Assembly (NCBI GenBank): GCA_023231475.1
Contig: JALJEE010002839.1
Span: 36,284 to 100,283, forward strand
DNA from: Seison nebaliae
Taxonomy: Eukaryota > Rotifera > Pararotatoria > Seisonacea > Seisonidae
DNA length: 64,000 nucleotides
Direction: 5' to 3'
Every line of letters starts with the position of its first letter. Position 1 is the first letter of the stretch. Made by a program: the position numbers and the translations under genes. Below, one piece after another: positions 12,864 through 24,200 of the stretch. The notes below the pieces were generated by a model, which saw nothing but the letters and a program-made list of their open reading frames with translations, was not told where the DNA came from and ran no database searches.

Positions 12864-14387
12864 CGAATGGTCCAGTTTTGGTAGTTGGGGGCAGATGCTT
12901 CAGAACGCAGAGTACTTTTATTGGTAGTTTAACATTTCCTAAAGAAGAACGAAAAAAGAAGTGTGCGTTAAAATTTCTGTTAATTAGTCGTTGGGAATAA
13001 AAATGAGGTGAGTAAATTGTCGTGTATATTGTGCGTTTTGAAGTGGGAGAATGAGAAAGATATTTCGGAAAACAATGAAGGAGAAGTCGTTAAGCAACTT
13101 ATTATTTTGTGGGGAAATACTAAATTAGAAAGAATGGCAATATCACGATTTGTCTATTTTCTTCCTTTATATATTAATTGATAGGGGAGATGAATTACGT
13201 TAATTCTTTATTAGAATTTACTATAATTGTTGCGCAAATTATTCGTTAAATTATATATTGAATAATGTACGCTCGATTTAGTCGAACTATGTGGAATGGA
13301 CGAACCGAAATTTTATGGACGATATTGTTCATTTGAGATATGACAACTAAACAGTAGTAATAGTTCGAGTGCTATGCCTCGTAAGAGTTGTGTTTAATAA
13401 GACTGATCATTTCCAACCAATTGACATTAATGTTGGGAAATATATAAATATAATTCTCTTTTACTTCCACCGATAGACGAATGAAGTTCCGTCACTCGCT
13501 CGTCGATGATAAGTGAGACAAGATGGTTTCTTTTCGCTTTTATTGGAATAAAAAAATTAAAATTTTTCATGAGCCGAAAACAACATTTTTTATTTCGATT
13601 TTTCATTAAAGTCAATTAAGCAACTCACAGTCCTTGGTCGCCTATAGATATCCAAGGCTCATCATAAAAAATTAAATGAAACTGCGTCACATTGAGCTGC
13701 TGTTCGTTTGTTGATTGTAAAAATAATAGAAGAATTCAGAATTATAAAGATAAAACGTTGTCAACGTCTACGTAACGTAGTGTGATTGTGATTAGTCATA
13801 GGAGACAGCTCGTAGTCGCATAAATCTTGTAGTATCTGTACACATTGGTAAATAGTTGAGAAAAAGATGTTTGAAGTTGATGAGGATGAACATCCTGAAC
13901 ATTATCAAAATAGTTAAATGTATGTTGTGATCAATTTACAACAAATAGAATCGTACAATAATGTATAACTCTTCTGTAATAAATCTTTTATATTCGCTCA
14001 TCCTCCCCATTCGCCTCCAACAAATTTCCACACCTCGAAATTCTATTCTGCATTCTCCAACAATTCATCTTTCAACTGCTCCTATACAATTAGTAATGTC
14101 GTAGTATAACTGGTTCGTCGACGATGTTCTCCGTTTCGTACCTTTCGTTTAGATAAAGAAGTTACCTAACATGGAAAGAAGGTTTGAAAAGAGGAAGGAG
14201 AGAGGACGAGGACGGAGATGTTGTTCATTATTCAAAGACATCTGTCCTGCTCCTATCATTAGAAGGATCAACAGTAGATGAGGGAGAGCCACGAAAATTC
14301 ATAGAACGATGACACTAATCGATGAGTCAGCCGAATGAAAAATGTTTTACAAATAATAATTGTGACAAAAGATGTGTAACAAATTAA
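12864..14387. other. Intergenic, upstream of Ovo
   Basis: This stretch presumably holds Ovo regulatory DNA. I see no conserved protein-coding frame. A small CCTTGG/CCAAGG hairpin lies near 13633-13660. The stretch leads into the LINE scrap at 14.4 kb, and its right end may be more decayed LINE sequence. Confidence 0.35.
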
Positions 14388-14562
14388 TGTGTGCTATGCA
14401 ACTCCCTCGTACGATAACATTGAGCATCTGTTAATCAACTGTCGCTTCTCCTTCGTCGAATTGTGGAAAATGATAAATGGTGAATCGAAGCGTCCACATC
14501 CTAATCAATATTGCACTATACTGACTTCATCTTTTAGTGTTGATGACCTTCTGAATGTCTAG
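14388..14562 (+). mobile_element. Decayed non-LTR (LINE) retrotransposon fragment, C-terminal zinc-binding region
   Basis: An open stretch from 14392 to a stop at 14562 reads CYATPSYDNIEHLLINC, followed by RFSFVELWKMINGES. This resembles the reverse-transcriptase-associated zinc-binding tail of LINE ORF2 proteins (CxxC, then EHxLxxC, then LW). A CVLCN reading sits one frame away at 14388-14402, so the expected CxxC is separated from the rest by a frameshift. Upstream in-frame stops show the copy is dead. No poly(A) tail or target-site duplication was identified, and the family is not assigned. Confidence 0.45.
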
Positions 14563-14976
14563 TGAATGACGTTACTCTCATCAACTGCTATCATCAACTA
14601 CTTGGATATTATCGAAACGTCGTAAAATGACAAAATTCTTATGAAACTGACGAATATTGGGAGAAGAAAACGATCTGCTTCTTCTATTTAGAAATTAGTG
14701 AAGGACTTTTTTGCACAACCATCGTATAACTGTGTCTCATATGATAGGCTTGTCGCTTTCAACAAATATCGATATCACTCCAAACGTGTGAGGATCATCG
14801 AAATAATAAATTTTATTCAAATTAATTTATTCTTCCTAATCTCATCACTACTTCTATTCTTTCAATTTAAATCCGTCTTTCTAATCATCATATTCGTCAT
14901 CATTTCCCAAATTTATTCATTTAAAACATCCACTCCACTCCATTCGTCATCATCAAATGTGCACGTTAAATCAGTG

Positions 14977-17439
14977 TTATTTCGATATCTGCCAACTCTT
15001 ACCTCTCTTCTCCAAACTCTCACTCGGCATCGATTTCGTCAATTGTCCACTAGCATCATAACGACTGCTACTTAGTAAGCTTCTTAACACTTGTTCTCGA
15101 CCTTGTAACGAATAATCGAGAGCAGCGATATTTCGAGCAGTTATCATATTCTCGCTATCACTATTCGAATCAGCTCTCGTTGAGATGGAAGAGACTGCAT
15201 TCGCTTTCCCAAACGACGGTGTATTACACGAAGGAATCGGCGATCTTTCTCGAATATCCGTCAAAGAGAACTCACTTTCAACCACAGTATTTTTATCTAT
15301 TTCAAATGTTTGTCGTTCCGTACTCGTTTTCTTTTCCGTAGGTATTCTCGACTCGACATATGTTGAAATTTCCGAGAATTCCGTACGGTTTGCTGTCGTA
15401 GAGATTACCGTCCCAGTTTCAATAAAAGCCTTTACTATATTCACTGCATTAATCACCGTATCATCGAAATTATCTACATTTCTTATAATTAATTTACAAC
15501 ACGAAAATGAGAGTTCGAACCACAAGAGATGATGTTATCAAAATAGCCGCTATTGTCATCATGAAAATCTCGATACCATTTCACACATTTTACCACTTCC
15601 TCTACATTGAAATTTGTTCTCGTCAAATTATTTTGATATTTCAAAATGTTAGTGGGCAGAATTAGAATGGCGGTTGGTTTGAAATGAGTTTGTCTCCAAG
15701 ACAATAGTCCCTTTAAAAAAAAGAGAAGATATTCTCATTAATTTTTTAGAAACAAAACTTACTTCCAACGCACAAAATGTTAAAATTGGACTTTTTGTTA
15801 GGGCGATCGTCTCCAACGTTTCATATTGTAATCCATACCAATATTGTTTATATTTATAACAACAGATAAATTTTCCCTAAAAATTTCATGAGGGAAAGAA
15901 AGAAATTCCTTATTAACTTTTCTCATATCTGCCTCGAAAGTTGACTCATCAGTTAGAATATATTTATCACTTGCAAATTCCGTCGTTTCTTCAGTGTGAG
16001 TTGAATGAAATTTACTAGAAAAAATTGTAGAAAAAATTCTTTTCTTCACAAATTAAAAGAGAACGCCAATTGGAAGTAATCAGGAAATTCCCGTAGAATG
16101 TTGAGACAAATTTCATGTTTGAATGTAAATGGCGGTCCGATCAACGCCACAATCTTATAATGATCATTTGGGTCAGGTAAAGTAGTTTCTAGAACCGAAT
16201 GATCTTGTATGAATCTCAGCACCACATTAGACATGTGGTCTCTTATGGCTAAATATTGGATATCGGGTGCAAATGTATTTTTAGCCATTACCTATTTTTA
16301 CAATACTATGAAATTTGAGATGATGATATTAACTTTCTCTTCAATCGATACAGGTTTATAGTCTAAATCAGTAATCTTTGGCAGTTTATGAACAACGATT
16401 ATTCGATAATCTTCAAACAGAGCGATGGAATTGCCATGAATTCTCAATTTGCGTAATAAACGGAAATTGTTTAAACGATCCAAATCGCTGAACATGTCCA
16501 ACTTGAATTTGAATTAAATAAATTTGAATGAATTGAAATTTAACCTGATTATTCTCTAATCTCAATTCCGTTAATATGGGCAATTTTTGAGGTATTCCAA
16601 TGAGAGAGATTAATCGATTATTCGATAAATCCAAATATTGCAGATTTGGCAATTCATCCAAATTATCGACTTGTATAATTTCATTAAAACTCTATTGAAA
16701 AGTTCAATGAATTTTCTTTGAAAAAATTACAAACCAAATCCAAAAATTTTAAGGGACAACGTTCGATACACGGAATCCGATTAATACGATTATGAGAGAG
16801 ATTGAGTGATCGAAGTAGAATCAATTCACTAATTCCTGTTATGTGAATTATATTGTTGTGACTGAGATCGATCACTTCTAAAAGACGAAATGATGCTAAA
16901 TTTGGTATTTCTTCGATGAAATTATGAGAATATAGTGCCACTTTCAAATTGACTGGTGGGGAGAAATCAAGGAATTTTATCACTCGATTATGTGAGAGGT
17001 TGATGGTTTGGAGATTAGTTAGTTTTCCTAACACCTCCGTATCTACATTTAAGTTCTATGAGAATTATTCGAACAAATCATAAAATTTACCACTAATTAA
17101 GTTATTACTCAAATTCACCGTTTCCAATCCCGGATATGATTCTAGGATTGAAATATCTGTTAAATGTTTCCTCTAAATAGTTAAATAGATTTAGAATTCA
17201 TATTGAGATATTTTCCCAACCACCAAATCTAATTTTCTATATGTTTCCATCGTTCCATCATTCGATAGTTCTAAACATTCCAAATTGTCCATTACTGTCA
17301 ACTTGTTTAACTTAACTCCACGATGATTTGTCGTCTCCTTTTAAAAGAATTAATATTTTTGAAACTAATCCTATCAAATGAGAACTGGTTGTTTTGGTGG
17401 TTTCTCTTGTTCCTGGTCAACTTCTGTATTTGCAGCCAT
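14977..17439 (-). CDS. Leucine-rich repeat protein with degenerate guanylate-kinase-like domain (LRGUK-like)
   Basis: This is a multi-exon gene with introns of about 40-60 nt. It starts at ATG 17439 (MAANTEVDQEQEKPPKQP), then 17337-17221, 17172-17091 and further exons to a stop at 14977. About eight LRRs follow (for example LQTINLSHNRVIKFLDF, LEVIDLSHNNIIHITGI, LRSLNLSHNRINRIP). Then comes a guanylate-kinase-like region containing YKIVALIGPPFTFKHEICL, and later GYFDNIIS joined across the 47-nt intron 15520-15474 to NFDDTVINAVNIVKAFIE. LRR followed by GUK in this order, plus the GYFD..VIN end, fits LRGUK, a male-germ-cell protein in mammals. The P-loop lacks the second Gly and the Ser/Thr, so nucleotide binding is doubtful. 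The last 150 residues are Ser/Thr/Glu-rich and probably disordered. Some middle exon edges are approximate. Confidence 0.65.
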
Positions 17440-18236
17440 AATTTAGTAGACAACCGAAACCGTTTTTCTCAGTCAATTTTCTTCAGTTATCTTTTCCCGT
17501 TGACATAGTAGCAGAGAGAAGAGGAAAGATAAATCAAATTTATTTTTTTCCCTAATCACAAAATATTTACGTCTCATTTTTTAGCTTCAATTAGTCGACG
17601 TAATAAATTAAAAAAAAATTACCATAAACATAAATTATCACGTTTAATTTTTGTTCAATTGAACATTTCTAATCGGTCTTCGCAATATTGTAGAGAGATT
17701 GGAAATAGAGAACATTAAGGAAATTGGAGAGATTTTATTTATCGCATTCATTCAGATTTATTTGATAAAAACAAAGACAGGAAAAATGAGTTAAAGATAA
17801 ATGTAAATGAGAAATCAAAAAAATTTTCTTCTTTTCAAAAACGTGATAATGATTCATTGTGTGTTTTCGGTTTGAGATGAGATAAATTAGATTTATAAAA
17901 TTTTTTCTTTTCTTTTACGGAGAAGTGGCTGCTGCTCCAATTGAAAATAGCAACTGTATATATCACTCATTCTCACAGTGATAGAGGAGATGATGAGCAT
18001 AGATCTTGTTTAAGCGAAACAGAGTGTTGAGAATTGACGATGTCCGTTGATGGAATTCGTTCAAGTGATGAATTAAGGAGAAGGTTAAGATTAAAAAGTA
18101 GGAGAGGAAAAGAAAAGAAATTATTTTGAAGAAGAAAACAAAAAATGATTTTTTTTTCTTTTTCACATCTAAAAATTACTACAAAAATTTTTTGAGAAAT
18201 GTTTTTGTGAAGATAAGAAATTCTTCGATCTTTTTC
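17440..18236. other. Intergenic between the LRR gene and twitchin
   Basis: This stretch holds the 3' untranslated region of the long twitchin form on the minus strand and the promoter of the LRR gene. It is A+T-rich with poly-T and poly-A runs. A minus-strand AATAAA lies near 17734-17739. No other gene is seen. Confidence 0.4.
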
Positions 18237-21200
18237 TTATTCGATAATATTGACGTGTAAAGAGAATGCAGCAGAAATTTCTACTCCTTCTTTATTCGAA
18301 CATAATATATGATATTGTCCACCGTCAGTTGCTAGAGCTGCGGGAATCTTCAAACTGAATTTACCTTCGGATTGTTTGATGAATTGTAGTCTGATATCTG
18401 GATCTTCCGGATCTAATTCCCTTGCTTCATGATACCATTTCACTAAAAAGTTTTGATTAGAAGCAGAAGAAGATTTAAAAGAAATTACGAACCGCTGAAT
18501 GGTGCACTTCCACTAAATTCGCAATCGAATGAAATTGGTGTTGCTTCTTCAACTGTTAAGGAGGTTGGATAAGTGATGAATCCAGGATCAAAATCTGGTG
18601 CATCTAATGCTTTTATATTGATGATGCATGAACTCATTAAAGCGCCAATGGGATTATATGCTTCGCATGAGAATACTCCCGTATCTTCTGGAAATACTTC
18701 GTTCACTATTAATTGATATTCATTTCCATTGTGAACTCGTTTGAAATCTGGATTATCTGGCACTTCTTTGTCATTTCTTAGCCATACGATTTCCGGTGTT
18801 GGATTTCCTGTTACCACACAAGACAGTATCATTTCTTCTCCCTCATTTATCGTTCGACTGGTCAAATGTTGAGAGAATTTTGGTGGTTCTTCTTTCTCAT
18901 TTGCAACAACCGGTTCAGGTTCTTTTTTCGCTTCTGCACGTTTTTCATCATCAATTTTTTTTGGTTGTTCGTCGATAATTTTTTCAGGTTGTTCACCATC
19001 AATTTTTTCAGGTTGTTCACCGTCAGTTATTTCAGGTTTGATATCATCAGTTTTTTTTGGTTGAACGTCATCAGTTTCCGGTTGTTTATCGTTAGTTCCG
19101 GGTTGAATTTCAGCATCAGTTTGTTCAGTAATAGCAGATTGGATTTCAGTTTCAGTTTTAGGGATATCATCAAGTTGTTTTGCAGATGATCCACCTAAAC
19201 GAATGAGAATGGAAGAAAAGAGAAAGAGAAAGAATAATATAATGGGTTACAGGTAGGTAGTAAGAAAATTGTGAAATAATATGAGAATTCTTTTAGGAAA
19301 TTAAAAAAAAAATCTACGAAAAATCTAAATAATAATAATAAAGAAATTTCCTTTCAATAGCCGAAGGAGATTTCTCATGCACATTCCAGTTTGACTAATA
19401 AAGAAAACATTAAGAAAATTGTTGTTCATTCAAATAATTTTATTCGATTATGAGATGAGAATACTAAAACTAGGAGAGAAAATGTCAAAGAATTAATTTG
19501 AGATCATTATGAAATTGTATTTTTTTTTCAATTATCTTTTTTTCATTCGGTCACTAAATTTTGCTGGTTTTCATCAGAAATGACCACTGTCGGAGGAGAT
19601 GACGGTGATTTAGGTGGTTCTCCAGATGAATCTAATACTAATTTGGCGGGAGCAACTAAAAAAGATGATGAAAAGAAAAAATAATATTGAGACAATCAAA
19701 ATATTTGAATTCGGTGTTAAATTAGTTGAATGAGTTAAAAGTGTTTGAGAATTCGCATGACAAAAAAAGAATGAAATGATAGTAAATTACGTACAATTTC
19801 AATAAAATAGAATTTTTACCATAAAGTTTTTTGTTGAATTGACCAAGTTGAATAATTTTTTAAAAGAAATCGAAGTGAATTTTGTGGATGTAAGATAAGC
19901 GACGATAATAAGAATAATAGGAACAAAATAAGAATTATATTTTCATGAAAAGAAATTTAGAAAAAATCGATTGAGATAATTTTCAATTAAGAATTTAATT
20001 TTTTTTGAAATCAAGGAAAATTAAACTATTTTTCTGATATAACTCAAAATGTTTTTCGGAGAAACTTATGGGAATAATTGAAGTTTCTTTTCAAATTAAT
20101 TATTTCATTTAAATTTGTTTTGTGGAAAAAGGAAATTGAAAAGAGATTCAACTAACTTTTTAAGGAGAGATTTGCTTTGCAAACTTTCATGCCATCGTCA
20201 TTGGTAACTTTGAGGGAATATTCTCCTTCCACTTCCTCCATTACACTTTGGACAGTTAACGACGTACTCCAAGAATTATTATTAGCTGAACTAATAATCT
20301 ATAAAAGTATTAGAAGAAAAATAGAAATTAGAATGAAGAGAGAAATTGAAAGAGAACTTTATAATTCTTCATTGACGATTGAATGATTTCTCCGTTATGA
20401 TACCATTCCACTTTCGTATGTTTGTTGTTTGGAGATTTGAAATATGAAGTGAATGTGATATTGGAACTACCTAATTTCACATTATGTTTATCTTCGACAG
20501 CTGTTGTGATTACTGGTGGCTCAGGTTCGACTTCTTCTTTTTCGATCGGATCATCTGATGAGAAAGTATGAGAGGAATATGATTCAGTTTTAATCATAGT
20601 TCCATCCTCCGTTTTGATTTCTTCTTTCGAATAAGAGTATGATGAATTATCTTCAGATAATAATGATTTTGGTTTGATCAATTTAATGGGATCCTGTTCC
20701 ACATTCACATGACATGAAGTTTCGTCTTCACCCAATTCGTTCACCGCTTTACATTTATAATTGCCAATATCTTCCAAAGAAGCATTGTTCACTTCAAGTG
20801 TAGCTACGCCTGCAGATAACGATGTCTGATAACGAGCATCAGATCCTGTAATCTCTTTGGCACCTTTGTACCAACTAATTTTCGGGGCCGGTTTGCCACT
20901 AATACAACAAATTAATTTGAAGCCAACACCTTCTTGAATGAGACGTGGTCGTAATAAGAAAGTGAAAATGGGTTTACTATCAGGTTCTCTCCATAAATCG
21001 AACATCATATCTTGTGGTGGTCGTGATCGTGTAGATCTCCATGATTCATTTTCACGTTTTTCTTCCACTCGTTCAATGGGTTCGACATTTAAGAATACTG
21101 TAGCTTCTCGTTCACCGAATGAATTGATTGCACGTACTTGATATTCACCTTTGTCATCTAACGATGTTCGTTTGATGAGTAGAGTGAAATTGTTGTTTGA

Positions 21201-24200
21201 ATATTTTTTCATGAATTTCGTCGATTGTTTCACTTCCAAATCATCTCGATACCATGAGACGACAGCGGGTGATGCAGCGACGATGATACAGAAGAAATCC
21301 GCCGTCTCATTCTCTTTCACATTTTTGTCTCTTGGACGAACAACAATTCTTGGTGCGGCTTCACGTCTATCAAAGTAGGAAGGATATAATGAGAATTCTT
21401 TCATTCTTAATCGTTTCAACCACGAGAATAATGATGAACGACCAATACCGATCCGATAAGGTGCCCATTCATCATATTTTTTATTTAAACGATGACGCAA
21501 ATCATCATAGTGACTGTTGGGGATGGACATTGATGAGATATCATCATCTGGTACATTAAACCATGGATGATCAAGTGCTTGATGGACAGTTAAACGATCA
21601 CCTTTGCCTTTGCACAATAATTTTTGAATGAAATCTTTACAATTATCAGAAATATTTCCGAAATTGTTTGATGGGAAAGATGGTGCAGCTCGTCGAATAT
21701 TATTCTTCATATCTTCCTCGTTGTCCGAATAGAATGGTGAGGCACCGGATAACATGGTGTAAGCTAATGCACCAGTTGCCCACATATCAGTATAAAAGCC
21801 GACACTATCTTGATCGATTATTTCGGGTGCAGCAAATTCAGCATTTGCCGTTGATATTTTCACAATATCATCTGGATCGAGTTTGGAGGCTAATGAGAAA
21901 TCGACTAATTTCAATTGATCAGATTTATTCGAATTGAATACGAATGCATCTGGATTGATATCCAAATGACAAATCGAATGTTCATGCAAATCCTTCACTG
22001 CTTCCAATACTTGTTTAATATATTTCCTCGCTTCAGCTTCCGTCATTTTTCGACTTGCATCAGCTAAACCATCCATCAATGATTTACCCGTTGGCATTTC
22101 AGTAACAATTACGATCTCGTCACCATGATCAAAACAATCATAAAGTTGAAGACATCCCGGATGTCTCATCTGATTCATGAGAGCTATTTCATTTCTTACC
22201 ATAGCCTTTTCAGCTGGTGAATTGGTTGGAATGAATTTTACAGCAAAATTCTTTCCACTCGCCTTCTCAACACCTCTATGAGTTGCTCCGAATGGTCCCT
22301 TACCCAATTCTTCAAAAATATCATAATAATCATAAACCGTCGCCTCTTTAGGTTCCACGTTTGTTGGTCGCCATCTATCAGATAAATTATGTTGCAATCT
22401 ATCATAATCTGATGGTACTTGATCGTCACGTCCTCGTTTCTTTCTACCTTCACTGTCTTCTCCATATGGAGCTCGTCGTGATCTAATTATTTCATCTTCT
22501 TTCGTCGTAACATGGGGTGATGATTTAGATGGTGGAGAACGACCATATGCATTTTCGGCGCTTACACGGAATTTATATGTTCGCAATGGCACCAATGCTT
22601 CAACATTATAAGTGTTGGATGTAGCTAGACCAGCACGTACCCATCCTACTTCATATTTATTATTTGTTTTACTTTCATCCTCCGTAATACCTTTCGGAAC
22701 TTCTTTCTTCTCAACAACATAAGCATAAATAGGTGAACCGCCATCATTGACAGGCGGAATCCAAGCTAATCGTACACAATCATCTAAAACCTTTTCCACT
22801 TTAATATCAGTTGGTGCATCTGGTGCATCTAATACTCTAACATTAATTGTTGCAGTATCAGAACCTAAACAATTCTGCAAATTCACTATATATTCACCTG
22901 AATCTTCTACTTTAGCGTCTTTAATCGTTAACGTTACTGAACGTGGAGATAAGTCTTGAATTGTATGACCTGGTTGAAAGGATACAGGACTATCATCTTT
23001 TTTCCATTCCGATTTCACTTTCGGACTTGCTACATATGGTAATTTGATTTTAATCGTTTCACCTTTTTGCACTATATACGGCTCAGTGAAACGTTCAGGT
23101 ACTTTTATTTTTGGTGCGATTTGAATATGTAAATCGGCACGTGACATTTTACTTCCACCAACATTCGTCGCTCGAATGACATATTGATCCTCATCTTCTG
23201 GTTGCACATCATGAATATGTAACCGATAAGTATCACCATCACGAGAGAACTTGTATTTGGGTGAATCGTATACCTCCTTACTACCACGATACCAATGTAC
23301 TTCTGGTTTTGGATTGCCCGACACTTGAACTTCAAATGTCGCCGTCTTACCAGCAATTCCTTGTACATTCTCCAAAGTTCTAATGAACTTGGGAGAGATG
23401 GAGGCATTCGGATCACGAACAACAACTCCTAATCCTATCGTACACGGTTCAGAAAGACCGGCTTCATTCTCCGCCATAACACGGAATTCATATTTGCAAT
23501 TTTCAGTTAAATTCGTCACATTATAAATAGTTGGCAATGACAAATTCTTATTACAACGGATCCATTGTTTCGGATTATCAGGAATATCATTTCCTTCATC
23601 ATCAACCGGAATTTCACGTCTTTCAATTACATAGCCATTGATACCACCACCACCGTCACTTTTTGGTTTCTCCCAACTTAACGTCACGAAATCTCCTCCA
23701 ACATCATTAGCTATTAAACCAGATGGTGATTCTGGAGCATTAAACGGTAATTTAATCGTTACCGCTTCAGTAGTACATAATGGTTCACTGACACCATGAG
23801 GATTGACGGCACAAATACGGAAATCATATTGATGATCTTCATATAAATGTGGAATCGTTATGTTCGTGTCTTTACATGCAGGATTTACTGTAATCCATTG
23901 ATCTTCTGGTTTTGATTTATCATGTTTCTCCACCGTATAATGTGAAACACGAGCACGTCCATCATCTTTTGGTGCACGCCATTGTAAACGACAAGAATCT
24001 TTTGTAATATCGTTTACATCGATCGGACCTTGTGGTTGTAATGGTTTCGCTTGAACTTTCAAATTGAAACTAACATCATTCGTTCCACTATTATTTCCCA
24101 CATTCAATTGAATGCGACCTGAGTCTTCATGTTCAACATCTTTGATTAATAAGACAATACAATCATCTCCAATTACTGCTTTTACTTTATCACCATCAAT

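Noticed and set aside
13633-13660. CCTTGG/CCAAGG hairpin upstream of Ovo
   Set aside because: A 6-bp stem is too short to support an RNA gene or terminator on its own.
13828-13839. TGTAGTATCTGT identical to the branch-site-recognition segment of U2 snRNA
   Set aside because: Only 12 bases match. The U2 5' end, Sm site and stem-loops are absent around it, so chance or a very old pseudogene cannot be told apart.
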